Shown piece by piece: positions 37,405 to 49,683 of a stretch of 64,000 bases of DNA (the first letter of the stretch is position 1; every line of letters begins with the position of its first letter). Made by a program: the position numbers and the translations under genes. The stretch comes from Apostichopus japonicus (lineage: Eukaryota; Echinodermata; Holothuroidea; Aspidochirotida; Stichopodidae): positions 30,655,398 to 30,719,397 of the forward strand of contig NC_092577.1 in assembly GCF_037975245.1 (NCBI RefSeq). Direction: 5' to 3'. The notes beneath the pieces are model-generated. The model did not search any database, was not told where the DNA came from, and was given only the letters and a program-made list of their open reading frames with translations.

Positions 37405-40400
37405 CTACAACATATCTGCCATCAACACACCTCGACTGATGACGATATCTGCGAAGGAACCTTCCTGGCCCACCTCAACGGCCTGCTGTTTCTTCAACAC
37501 TAACAGAGAATAGAACTTAGAGGCGACTTGCTTTCGGTTAAGCTTTCTCGTGACCTCGGTGAAAGAGACGGTCTCGCCTTGCTGTAAGAGTTTGTTAATA
37601 CCCATCAACATGGAGTGCGCCCTCTTGTTGAGTACTCTCTCGTGATGTTTCTCCTCGTCCTCACCCTCTTCCGCTTCCACCTGGAGGAAATGAGTAAAGA
37701 ATGACAAGTGTTCATTACAGGTCAGAGAGGGATGGGAGGGGGGGAAGTGCGACACCTTGAGGAAATGAGTAAAGAATGACAAGTGTTCATTACAGGTCAG
37801 AGAGGGATGGGAGGGGGAAAGTGCGACAACCAAGGCATGTATCGTTTGATAGGATGACAGAGATCTGAAGGGAGGGGTAGAGAAGTGTTGCTATAGGTTT
37901 CAAGAGGGGAAACATTAAGTGCTAAAGGTCATTGGGAGAGAAGGCGTTACCCAAATATCTCTTTGGCACAATACAAAATTGCAGTTGTTGTGTGAAAGAC
38001 AGTGAAGTGAAGAGTTTCATGAATATGAGTATATTTACACTGGGTTTTTTTTCTTCCCTTCAATGTATCTCACGAGAGGGTTAAAAATGGATTGTTTCCT
38101 TAGTGAAGTAAACTAAGATTTCCCGACGACGGTGTCGATCACACAGCAACATTATTTTGACACCAGACTTGAGGGGGGATGATAACTTACATCTTCTTCA
38201 ACTTCATTGGCAAAGACATTGCTGGCCTCTTCTGGCACCGGTTCCTCGTGATCGTCTCCTTTGATTGACGGTATATCGTCATCGCCGTCGTCGTAGCCAC
38301 CATCGAAGGGGTCGTCACCCCCATAGTCACCGTCACTGGACGAGGCCGATCCCCGCCTCCCGGACATGAAGGAGAAATCTTGCTGTTGCTGGGGAGGGGG
38401 TTGATCTATGCTGGATGTCCCTGGCTGGGAGTCTGCTGGTGTCTGCTGAGGGCGTTCCTCTTCCACTGGAAGTAGTGGCGCTGCGGATAATCTCGAGGAT
38501 AAGCTGATGTCTCCTAAATCAAGAGTCAAAAGGACATCATATTATAGCAGATTAGCAGAAAACAGGGACATATTGCTCAATTCTTATTGTCTTGAAATAT
38601 TTTATATTCCATAACAAAAGCATTCTAGTAAGGCACAGCATCGAAAATATAGCTGCAATACTGAATCGATATGAAACAATGTAGATTATCTCCAAAGATC
38701 AGTGATGCCTATTTCTGTGAAGCCCAGGAGCAAAAAAACGATTTTGTCCCATGCAGCTTGGCTGCAGCCCGATTTTTGACATGTAGTGTCACTCCCCTGA
38801 TCATACTGAAGTCAAGAAACAACTCCTGGTTCATAGAACCACTCGTCCCATGAGGAAAAAAAGGAATAATAGTACGAAACATTGCTAGCAGGTTCTTTGA
38901 CTATGATCTGGTAACAAGGAACTATTTAATTGGGGCTGGGATAATGAACATACCTAAAGATTCACTGAGGATATCCCTCTGCACCTCTGGTTCCTCCAGG
39001 GGTACTGGAGGAGGAAGCCTTCTCTGCCTCTTCACGTCTCTGGGTATATCTGTTTGAAGGTTCCTTGCAAACACCTGAGTAGAACAAAGAGAGGAATTTA
39101 CAAGTTTAGTTATAGTCAATTGAGAACAAGATTCTTTAGGTCTATCAACCTCTGAAGTAAAAATAATCATAACAATAATAAAAATAATAATGTGGAGCAT
39201 TTAATTAGCTTTGACAACTTATTTCACAAAGTACTTCTTCTTTCGCTTGTCGCTTCCAATTGCAATTTTTATCTACCAGAATGCAAAAGTGCACTGAACT
39301 TTTGATGATGTACTGAGCTGAGTCTCTTAAGGATTTGAAAATTAAATGTATGGACTTAAGGGAGAGGTATACCAACCCTTCCTGTTTAAATTGCCCTCTA
39401 AATGCTTCTTAGTTAACTCCACCTCCATAATGAATGCCAGATCCACCAATCATTGTTGATGAGTTGAGCCTGCTACCATGTCGCTACAGCACCTACCACT
39501 CGTAAGGTAGGACCAAATACAAACACAACCATTGGGAAAAATAACTGCCCCTCACACCAACCTCCCACCCCAACCTCCTCCTTCATTAAACCAACTAATT
39601 CCACATACACTGATCTTCATTCACAAATTAATACCCTCACTCTATAAATCTGAGAACAGAACTATATATATTTACCACCAATATCCTCTTGGAGTTGTGT
39701 AATCTACCGGGTAACCCAAACAACTTCTCTGCTCCGCCCGTCTCTTTCCACAACATCAACTTCTTGGTAGGGGGAGCCAAGTCCAGGGATGTGACGATAT
39801 CAGAGGTGTCCTTGAGTTGTGACTTGATGAGATCTCCGGCCAGTTCCTTGACCTCGTCCACCACCAGCTTACGTTTCCTCTTCTGTCTGCTCTCTTTAAC
39901 GCCTGTAAAAGTAAAATGAGGTCCAATCGAGTGTTCCATTACAGGGTAAAAAGATAAAAAATATTTATATGCATTTTGTGCAGCAATGTGACCATCTGTG
40001 ACAGAATTTTGCTGTGCAATAGCTGTCGTGTTACCATTCCCCAATCTATTACCAGTATTCGTTTGCTTAAAGGTATTTCCATTTCGTCAAAAGCAGAATT
40101 ATAATTTCATGGCTTCCTCCTTGAATCGTCTGTAGCTTTCTTACCTGTAACATCTACGATTGGTTGCAGAGCAAACTCCATATCTTCATTTTGCACAAGT
40201 GTTGTTTGGTCGGCAGCAGCTGGAGGCTGCATTAGGGTCGCGTCAGAAATCGGTGGGGCTCCTTCTGGGGCAGTTGCTGGGGCTGCTGCTGCTATAGAAA
40301 CCAAATTGAAAAAAAAATAATAATAACAATATTATAACCTCATTTAAATGTACTAAGTTGTCTCTTCTGTGTTAGAACACAAGATGCAAACGAACGATAT

Positions 40401-43333
40401 AAAGATATTTTATTCCAGGTACAACTACACAAACTATATTAGGTGTGCTAGTTTATTAAATGATCTCAAAAAAACAACCATGGGAATTCTTCAAATTTCA
40501 CCATCAAAAAGGGAACTGCTTGACAAAGAATAGTTGTGTTGTAAGAGTAACAAGGTTGTCAGGGAATAACAACATTTCTTAAGCATGCTCAGTCTTGTTG
40601 CATCATGTAAACAAACCTTTGATCTGGCCATCCTGAGGAGTTGGAGTGGCTGGGACAACGGGGGCCTTCGGTGGTTCCGGCTCCTTCTCTTCGTCGTCTG
40701 TATCTTCAGCTGCCCCCGGTGGTGGTTCTACGTTCTGGACGACCACTGGCTCTCCGGCTTGGATTTCAGGCTGCTCTTCAAACAGATTACCTCCCTCATT
40801 CATAAACTCGTCACCTGCAGTGTTAGTAAAGGTTACACCGGTTGCAACGAAAATAATTCAATCGACTTGTTCATGTAACCTTTACGTAGATTGAAAACTT
40901 CGACATAGAAACATCGTTCGTTACCACAGGAGTAAAGAAGGTACCTATGCAAAGGATACGGTCATGTAGTAATCCTATCCTGTAAGATGACATTGTAGGG
41001 GGAAGGGGGCAGTGGATGTATCTCTTAAAAGTTCAACAAATTACTACAAACATGGCTACTTGCAAGCACTGACTTCCTCTCTGCAACTTTAAACAGCAAG
41101 CTTTGGTGAGGCCACACAACTGCATGTAGTCTACTGTAATTACCTATACTCATGCAGTTGTACTTATACTCAAATTCAGGTCATCTAGAAATTTAGTACC
41201 GACATCTGTGCCATATTAAAGTACTTGTCACACTCGCGCTTTTGAGCCCTCTACTCCTAATCAATACCGTGGGAATAATACCTATTTTCTTCATGACCAC
41301 GCTATTGTGCCCGCCCTACAGGAAGTATGATAAACGTTGCACTGAACTGATGTCTACTTTGTTCTGCTTACTCACCGAGTATACCATCACCCATTCCCAT
41401 CTCAGCTCCAAAGCCGTCATTTCTAAACTGCTCCTCTAACCCCATGTCCATCGGTTTATCCATAGACGCGTCGATTGGCGCTTCTTTAGTCTTACTCCCG
41501 TCGGCAAGCAATGTGGATTCGTCGCTCTGCTTGTAAGTAGAGTCGTTCGCTGCGGACGCCTCGCGGAGCATCTCCCTGTCGTCAAAGCCGAGATCACCTA
41601 CGGGGATGAATCAAAATTTTGTAGAATATTCAACGATTGTTCAAAAGAACAACTTTTCTTCAAACCACCCAAAATTTCTGCACGACAGACTGCCAAAGAA
41701 AAAAAATTGATAATCCGTCAGATCTTTTAGGATACTTACCAAAGTCTTCCTGGCCAAGATTAATATTGACAAGATCCTCTTTCATGGTGATATCCTCCAC
41801 TCGGCTCTGGTTTAGACTGAACTGCTTCTGTACCTCAACATCACTGAAACAGAAACACCAATTTATGTTAATATTATTAGTTTTTGTGAGGTGAGGATAT
41901 TGTTTGTACAACTGCACTGTATGATCTGACTGAAGATAAGATACTTTGTGTGACTCTAAATTCAAAATGTCACATTTATTAATAATACAGATCAATAAAC
42001 ATAAAATTGGAATCTTGAGATACACGTAATGTTTTGTGCTAGACGTAAATATTTTAACATAAAACTGTCAGTAGCACATTGCAAATAAAGGCAACTGTGC
42101 ATAATCACAAACTGAGACAGCGTGGGGCCCCCCATATGATGAAAATTTAAAAGGTTACTGTTAATTGACTATCTATGCATGCAACAGAGAGATACAGAAC
42201 CAGAGTTACTGTTTAAGGACAGCTTGAAGAAGACTTCACCATCTCATAAATATGTAAGACTACTTGGCCAATCAATGATTGGTATCAGGAGGTAGCCCCA
42301 AACCCAACTTCTCAACTGCCTGACAAAATTATAGCACAATACACTTCAGAGGGCTGAAGAAGAACATGCCTGTCAACCAGCAGGGAATAATTGTGTGCAC
42401 CAGTTTTGAGTTGCCACACAACTTGACATATATGTGTAGCAATGTGTCTGTTTTTAATAGCGTTTTATTATCTTTAAGCTAAGTAGCATTTTATAGCATC
42501 GTAGCATTTTGCCATGCTCATAACCTGAATACAAAATGTGTCTACGAGCTTGGCACCACTAAAATGTCACCTTAACAGACAAACACATATGGAGGCTAGG
42601 CTGCATAGGATCCCACCCTCTGGAGAATACCGTATGAGTAATTCAATGGAAACGATATAACTCACTTGAAATCAGGTATCGAAGTATCAAAATCGTGGAA
42701 AACTTCCGGTAGAGTGATGGTGGCAAAAGCTGCTTCACGATTCTCCTCGGGCAAATCGACCACTCCGGGCCTGAAGGCCATCTTAATCTTAACAAAGGCT
42801 TCATTGCAGTCTGCCAACAGGTACTTGGCTTTACGGCTATGAATACGGACAACACCCAACAGCAGGTGACCAGACGTTCTTAACGCTAGCTTCACCTATG
42901 AATTACAATGAAAGGGAGGAAATTTATAGTTTCATTAAAGATTGATTCTTGAAGCAGCTCAGTGAATTAACTTTTATAGAATACTGTCTCCACATTTGGT
43001 CACTCTGGGTGAAATGTAACCCAAGATAAAGTGACCTTTGCCTACTTATTCACACAACCCAATTTGACAGATTTACCATATAGACATATTTACCAAAGAA
43101 TGTCATTACTGTCCGTCCACTTGTGAAACCCAACCCCACAGTCCACAGAGGCTATCGATCTTAAAGAATCGAGAATAAAATATGATTACCTTTGGGTGCA
43201 TAATACTGTCCACACATGATGATACATTGGTCTCATAAACATGAGCTTTGGTCAACTTCTTGTCCCAATGAGCGGCAAGCCATATCCTCGCCAACGGTCC
43301 TTTCTTGCTGAGCACAAAATGTGCATAAAACAT
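37405..43333 (-). CDS. RAD21: Cohesin kleisin subunit RAD21 (SCC1), 10 coding exons
   Basis: Exons in reading order: 43333-43190, 42895-42666, 41843-41740, 41597-41376, 40814-40617, 40291-40145, 39902-39676, 39074-38954, 38513-38191, 37680-37405. All GT-AG and in phase; total 1992 nt, 663 aa (vertebrate RAD21 is about 630). Residues 1-100 form the N-terminal Rad21/Rec8 domain (starts [20 protein letters not shown]) that binds SMC3. The middle holds a separase-like motif, the STAG-binding stretch ([20 protein letters not shown], about 381-400), and the C-terminal winged helix ([20 protein letters not shown]) that binds SMC1. RAD21 closes the cohesin ring, holding sister chromatids and shaping loops. 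The ATG sits 8 bp after the acceptor of its exon, so transcription starts in an upstream exon. For exon 39676, a donor 3 bp earlier is also possible in frame. Confidence 0.96.
37683..37832 (-). repeat. 75 bp tandem duplication carrying the last 3' splice site of RAD21
   Basis: The sequence GAGGAAATGAGTAAAGAATG...GGTCAGAGAGGGATGGGA occurs twice, starting at 37684 and 37759. On the minus strand the copy next to exon 11 ends in TTTCCTCCAG (functional acceptor); the upstream copy ends in TTTCCTCAAG, so its acceptor has changed from CAG to AAG. Confidence 0.85.
38191..38513 (-). CDS. RAD21 exon 10, disordered acidic insert
   Basis: 107 codons rich in Gln/Pro ([10 protein letters not shown]) followed by an Asp/Gly-rich tract ([20 protein letters not shown]). 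This corresponds to the variable linker before the winged helix. Vertebrate RAD21 has a Pro/Gln and acidic linker in the same place but of different sequence, so this region diverges fast. Confidence 0.85.
41547..41567 (-). other. Probable separase cleavage site in RAD21 (DDREMLR)
   Basis: Exon 5 encodes [11 protein letters not shown], with E168-x-x-R171. The consensus for separase is ExxR, and the first human site lies at Arg172 in a very similar context (established knowledge). Conserved position and flanking acidic residues make this the likely anaphase cut site. The second human site was not found by eye. Confidence 0.7.
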
Positions 43334-43341
43334 GTTGTCAC

Positions 43342-45175
43342 CTAAGAGAAGCGAGAGAAGAATCGATGAAGAATGCACATCTAGGAGGAAAGCAGGGTAC
43401 AGACTATAGTCAAGAGGTACAGACTATAGTCTCTTTCACCCTACAAAAAATTTGTGCTGAAGTATGTACTGTACCTTACCAGTCAGACAAGCTGCCAAAG
43501 TGAGTGATAACATTTTGATCATGGTTTACTTTCAATCAAGGGTTACATTTAATATTCTAAATTTATCCTCTAGGTCCACTTGGTCAACCATGAAATACAC
43601 AAACATGCTCCTTGACCTCTTCTGTATCATCCATAATGCCTGGGGAATGTCTTGGGAGCATTTTTTTCCTCTTAGAAACTTAGATCAGTCCAAACTGTGC
43701 CCATCACAAAGCTCCTTGATATCATCGGCTACAATAGCCTTCAAATAGACATACCTCTCAGACATGTCACATAACCAGACGAGAGACCAACAGTAGGTGC
43801 AACAATGAACTAATCAGCTAGCCATGGACTTCCAGCAAAACTGTTAATAATAACTACAACCAAGTAACTATGGTCTACTACCACATTCTTAACATCAGTC
43901 AGCATCTAAGCATTCTAAGGGAGCAATTTTTTTTTTTTTGTAATCAACTAAGATCTGCATTTGGTTACTGTGAACCAATCAGAAAAAAAAGTTCTATCTT
44001 GATCAAAGCTAGGAAGCACATTCTCATGCATGAAATACTGTTCTCAGGCTGGAATATAATTTCCACCTAGCCTACTTGACAATAACACACAATAACATCA
44101 AGAAAGATAATACATGACCAAGTGAAATGACAAGGATAAACAGGCCTAAACAGTTTCTTACAATCCTCGTTTGAATAAAAAAGGAGTACAATAGTGATGA
44201 AATGAGTCTTTCATCACAAATTTAATGAGTGCTTGGTAGATATCTTGTTTGGCCCCTACAAGTAATGTATGATCACAGGGTATAATTATCACATATTGCA
44301 TAGCAAAATGCTACTAGAAAATGAGCAAATTGCTATAAGCCTAGCTAATAAAAGTGCAAGATGACTATGCCTACTGTAGATCTCTAGGGTATCACACTTT
44401 TGTACACAGGAACCATATATAACTTTGTAAGAGGCAACGTTCAGTTTTCAAAACTGCTAGGTCTACACAAAATGATGACTATAAATAATTCCCTGTATTT
44501 ATCTTTTAGTTTCTAATTCAACCACATGCAACCAATAAACCAACCTCCACTTGGGTCTAGGCCGTAAGTTCTAACATTAGGACATATATTTAAATATTTA
44601 ACTTAACATGTTGTTATTACTATATTAGGCCAAAGCCAGGTATGTTACTAGTGTTGGCTGGAGTTTCATCATGCAATTTTTTTTCCCATTATTTTTGCTT
44701 CAACATGAAACGCAGTCCAGTCTTGGTTTGTTGAAATGAGGCAATGGCAAGTCTTCGTAGCCTCAGCTTAAACCAATTGGTAGTAGGCCTAGCCTAGTAA
44801 GTAATACTACAGGTTCCAAGTATTACCACTTCCAGGCTAGGCTACCATGGTAGGCTCAATGTATCAGGCCTAACTAGAGTATTGTAATAAAGGCACCGGT
44901 TTGGAAGCACAAAATTCGTGGGCATTTCTTAGGTTCCCAAACCACACTTACCTCTGAATTACTGGATAATTGATTGTAGAAATATAAAATTAGGAGTTCG
45001 AATGCATTTAATGAGATATAACCACATAACAGGAAAACTTTTAAAATTATTTTGGCGGTAATCAAAAGGCAGGTCTAGCATAGGAAACAAGATGCAACGG
45101 CGCCATCATTTCAACTAGGTACACGTACGCTGCTGATGCACCGACAAAATCTCTTATATTTGACAAATTACATAC
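43342..45175 (-). other. First intron of RAD21
   Basis: No exon seen between the putative non-coding exon donor (45175) and the acceptor at 43342 (TTCTCTTAG). A poly-T run lies at 43928-43940. Open frames here lack motifs. Confidence 0.5.
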
Positions 45176-45300
45176 CTTCAGTACTTCAGAACTGCTGCTG
45201 CTGAGAACTTGGAATGACAAAACTGAGGACAGGAATCCAAAATGCCCCAAAAGTCGATGACACAAGGACTATTTTGCGGATTTCAGTGCCAGAAAACGAC
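45176..45300 (-). promoter_or_regulatory. Probable 5' UTR exon and promoter region of RAD21
   Basis: A strong donor (CTGAAG then gtatgtaa) ends a minus-strand segment at 45176 that contains a CAG repeat (TCTCAGCAGCAGCAGTTCTG) and no ATG-led gene frame in line with the coding exons. The next acceptor is the one 8 bp before the RAD21 ATG. The 5' boundary is not visible; 45300 is an arbitrary limit. Confidence 0.45.
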
Positions 45301-47487
45301 AATCTAAAATATTATACTGTACCAACGCTATAATGGCGGAAAGATATTGTGAGGCCGATAATCTAAAGGTCGCTTCATGTCAGGACATGTACTAACAAAT
45401 TCGGTGAACTCTCGTACACAGTCGTATATACAGTGTTAAGCGCAACAAAGTAGTTCTATCCATCTATAATTTACCATCTCCCATCCTTCAAACAGGAAAA
45501 TGACAATGTTAGATGGAAACAATTAGTAAATAATTTTAAAGAGAGATTGTATAATTATAGCTTTTGATGGCTTAACTTATAATTAGTAAAAGTGTGACAA
45601 ATGTGTGACGTCATTGTACTGCAGTTACGGAGTCTCGGTACTCAGCTAGCTGTATGCACAGTGTACATAATATGTGTAGTAATTCAGCACGATAGTGTTT
45701 ATATTCCAGGAATGGACTGACACATACTAGTATGGGCCAACACGCATATATCACAGCACTGTTACCGGGCATGTAAACAGACGAAAGCAAAAGTCTGTTG
45801 GTAAGGTTAGATTGAGAGTCGATGGGCGTAGCACGAAGGCGGAACCAATCTAACGCATCAACGAAGGCAATGAATTGTACAATAGGTATCCTGGGAAATT
45901 GGGCTGAGGGAACAATGGGGCAGGGGAAATCGCTCAAAACAATAGGAAGAAATAGTGGTACGGAAACAAATGGTAGGCTAATGGTAAGGGGAGAAATTGA
46001 AGGGGACCATGGGAAGGGGAGCTTCTTCTTTTTCAATGTTTGAACCGTAAAAATGTATCAAGAGGATATCACGATCGCAAGTTGCCATTAGATGAGCCAA
46101 CATTTTAAACTCTGTGGATACTGGCTAACGCGTTTTATTTTATTTTGGCATCACTTCCTCAAGGAAGCATTCAAATACAGGCTACAGCAATATTTGTAAT
46201 AATATTCTGCAATTCTGAAAACACAAGACTTTAAAAAAAGGGTCGTACGAATTTTTAAATGACTAATATGGTGGTTCTACATACGGATGATCTGAATTTC
46301 TATTTCCCAAAACCGAATGAGGCCTACAGATCAAGCCACACCCGTTACCACCAAACTTTGAAAATTGAGTAGTATAAGACGCGACTTCATGATGGGGGGG
46401 GGGGGGGGGGCTGTAACGTCTTGCCCGAAAATTATAATCAAACTTTTTCGCGAGCGTTCAACATTTTAATGTGCATATCATATAGGCATGCATCGGTTAT
46501 TACATCGCATGCCAATAACAACAATCATTTTCCGTGTTATTACCCTTCCATATTGGTTATAAATATTGGGAAAGTCGTTAAAATAATAATAGTATTAATT
46601 ATATAAGTTAAACCATTGAAAAACATTTTGCAAATTATTTTTCTTTCAGTATGTGCCCGAAAAATTCTCAGCATATTGCCCGAATTTTCACCAAAAATAT
46701 TTGGTTGTGGCTGCAGCCCCCCCCCTCCCCACATCCCCGCCTCCTATGTCTATGGGAGAGGAGCGGTAGGATAGGAGAATCATCCCGCAACTTACTACCT
46801 GGCTTCAAGAGATCTTGCTACCGCAAACAAAATATCCACTACAATACAACTAGTTTAGTGAAAGGTGTCTGCATGGTGCCAATAGCAACACCGAACTACA
46901 TTGTTAATTACCTACGCTTCGATTAGTCTGATATTCATGTTGCTTATTGTTGGCCGGGGTCATTGGTGATTCACAGCTGAACCATCCATTTTTCCTTCTT
47001 ATTTATTTCATTCATGCTAATTATAATCACTGCAAACATATCGAGTTTGTGTTTTATTACAGCATTTTGAGTTTGGTCGGCGAATTTTCCGAACTGCGGC
47101 AACCAAGTGTTAATCAAACGTAATTGATGAAACTATAGGACACTCATCTGGATTTTTCACTGATCATCATGCGGTATTTAATAAGTACTTCAAGAACATG
47201 TTTCCATTTTCAGCAGTTTGTAGCCCGTATATTATAGTCTCAAAAGTGGCATAGTGAATAAAGCTTAAAACAATTTACATAGGTTTTATTTTCAAATTTT
47301 AAACTTTTACTTCCATTATTTGAAATATGCCTTGCCGGTCAGCCAAGCTTAATGACTTCTATGTAGGAGATGTTTGGTATATATTAAACACGCACAAAAT
47401 AAAGTTATCATCAACATCAATTTGAAAAGATGATTTATAGCAAAACAGAAACAGAAGAAATAAAAAGTTACATATACCAATGGACGG
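45301..47487. other. Intergenic; no gene recognised
   Basis: A 141-codon frame at 45611-46036 (minus) is hydrophobic but has no motif and no splice support. G16-18 run at 46394-46410. Short shared phrases 'TGCCCGAAAA' (46422 and 46656) around a C9 run suggest a decayed poly-G/C-associated repeat like the one at 4.6-6.2 kb. Confidence 0.4.
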
Positions 47488-47605
47488 TGAACAGCAGTAC
47501 TTGGCAGGTGAAATGAAAAGTACAAAATGTAACATAATTAAAGGTATTACGCTACTAGATAAGTGTGAGGGGTACTGAAGGAATTAGCACCAAATAAACC
47601 ATAAC
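47488..47605. repeat. Dispersed repeat, copy 1
   Basis: Shares with 54685-54803, in the same orientation, a series of blocks: GTACTTGGCAG, AAAAGTACAAAATGTA, TACGCTA/GACGCTA, a GGGGTACTGAAGGAATTAGCA / GGGACTGATGGAGTTAGTA block, and CCRAATTAACCA-like ends. About 120 bp long, strongly diverged. Possibly the tail of a SINE or LINE. Confidence 0.65.
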
Positions 47606-47849
47606 TAAAGAGAAAGCTAATTAATGAACAAAGAATTGGAATAATGGATTACAAATGTATCTGGAACTGCGGGTAGTTGTTTAGGGGTCCCAAGTCTTTG
47701 TTGAGGCCGGCGGAGTAAGACTTATACGAAAGATCCAATCGATTTCATTTTGTTTTACGCTCAGTTACCGATTTAAAGTTCGAGGCAATTGTATACAACA
47801 TGTCTATATGAAGATTGAAATGTTCGGAAACGGGGAATCCTGCAAAATT

Positions 47850-48054
<205 letters not shown>

Positions 48055-49145
48055 GGTTTGAAATTTCTTTTAACATTCCAATTGATCATTACAGTCGCAC
48101 CGACGATAATATTACCTTCTACAAGTATTCATATGAAGCTAATGTCAAATTTGTGAGTGACCTCTTCGACGAAAACGGGAGACCTTTAACCTTTCACAAT
48201 TTTCGTATTAAATGTAATCTTCAATGGTTTTTTTTACTATCTATACATTATTAATTAATGCGACTCCTTTGGACTGGCGTCGAGAGTTTGGTCAGATCTA
48301 TAATTTCCCCTATCGTTTAATGTTTCTTGGCTTGATGAGGTCATAGATTCCAACTCTATTTCCCAATGTGTTTATTCTTGCTATTTGGATAAAGTCTACC
48401 AGAATCCTACCGCTATCCGCAAATGGGCGTATACTTTCACTAACTTGACGGGGGTGGGCAATATACGGCCCGCGGGCCACATGTGGCCCTCCAGTGATAT
48501 TTTTGCGGCCCGTGAGATGTCTCAAGAAAAAGAAAAAATCAATCTATTTTACATCATCGCAAAAAACGAGCTAGCTGCTTAGAAATTATCATGCTGCTGT
48601 CAGGTAGGCCTATATTATCTCCATTAATTATCAATTATAATGTATTGACATTATGTTTTTGTGGATACAGATTAAGTACACACACCTATTGCTTGAACGT
48701 CCTCGGAATCAAATGTTTGAAATCAACAGCAGGTCGTTGGTTAGGTGCGGCCCAGTCCAATTTTCACTCCTATATGGCCCATTCATGCAAAAAGGTTTCT
48801 CATCCCTGTTTTAGAGTATACCCTGGGCGACAGTTTCCGAATCTAAAATCCAATATTTTTAGTTCAGACATGTACATAGAATAATTGTGACCAATAAGCT
48901 TCTTTATACCATAGGAAAATCTGACTCTCCAAACTGTACTTTATTTGATATTCAGATTGAAAGTATAGAACATCTGTGCTGGGAGTGTAGTGTTACATCC
49001 TCTTTTATTTTAAGGGTTGAGGCTAGGTTATTAAATAAGCAATTCTTCTTCTCAAAGAAAGACATTTTACTTGGTTTCGGTGTTGATGTATATCTCACTC
49101 ATACAATTTCCTATTTTATATTTGAAGCATTTCATCTCTCATTTT
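48055..49145 (+). pseudogene. Decayed non-LTR retrotransposon (LINE) reverse transcriptase C-terminal region
   Basis: First part: FDENGRPLTFHNFRIKCNL (about 48156-48215), preceded by NVKFVSDL, resembles the '(V)-x-D-L-x-D-x-x-G-x-(F/L)-x-(S/T)-F-x-x-F' block found C-terminal to the RT domain in L1/Tx1-type LINEs. A frameshift then leads to INATPLDWRREFGQIYNFPY (about 48254-48310). After an inserted element, coding-like sequence resumes: HRIIVTNKLLYTIGKSDSPN (about 48866-48930), with C-x-L-F-D and IESIEHLCWEC, the usual zinc-knuckle-like end of such proteins. Stops and frameshifts make it inactive. Confidence 0.7.
48449..48808. mobile_element. Small hAT-like element inserted in the LINE remnant
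   Basis: The left end CGGGGGTGGGCAATATACGG and the inverted right end CAGGGATGAGAAACC match as C-R-GGG-R-TG-R-G-M-AA, typical of hAT termini, and subterminal GGCCCGCGGGCC / TGTGGCCCTCC motifs are known from hAT elements in many animals. The 8 bp flanks (TAACTTGA and TTTTAGAG) do not match, so the target duplication is lost or the borders are off. LINE-like coding lies on both sides. Confidence 0.55.
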
Positions 49146-49467
49146 AAACTGAATAAGGGCATTCCCGTCGTAGATAATTTTTTCTATAAATTTAAATTAA
49201 CAATTAATTAGTGTAAAAAAGTACACTCAACATCGATATTCTAGTAGGAATAAAAGTAAATTTCACTTCATGCAGCTTGAACAAACTTTTGGGATATGCG
49301 AATATTTTTTTCCATTAATTCTGTTGTGAGTTTTTGTGTTGTTTTTGAGAAAAACTGTTATATTGTTATGATGTAAATCAAATCATGTTTATAATTTGAA
49401 GCAAAACTCGTATTAAACGGTACGATTTTTGTTTTTTTATTCATTTGCAACCATTATTACCAATAAA

Positions 49468-49683
49468 TGGGGGGAAATATTATTATTGTTGTTGTTATTA
49501 TTATTATTTTTGTTGTTATTATTATTATTATTACTCTTATTATTATTAATTTTATATTTTTTTTATTACTATTATTGTTGTTATTATTTGTATTATTGTT
49601 ATTAATGTTGTTATTGTTGTTGTTATCATTATTATTATCGTTAGTATTATTATACTATTATTTTTATTACTATTATTTTTTTC
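49468..49683. repeat. Imperfect ATT/GTT trinucleotide repeat
   Basis: About 215 bp of TTATTATTG-type units, about 320 bp after the end of the LINE remnant. It gives a false Ile/Leu/Val frame. Confidence 0.9.

Noticed and set aside
37164..37503. Plus-strand frames near the RAD21 end
   Set aside because: Overlap the RAD21 3' UTR and last exon in antisense, with no motifs.
45611..46036. 141-codon minus-strand hydrophobic frame
   Set aside because: No motif, no splice signals and an overlapping frame on the other strand; no support as a gene.
48449..48816. Target duplication GTATAC around the hAT-like element
   Set aside because: GTATAC occurs on both sides, but at different distances from the element ends (about 18 bp and 8 bp), so it is not accepted as a duplication.
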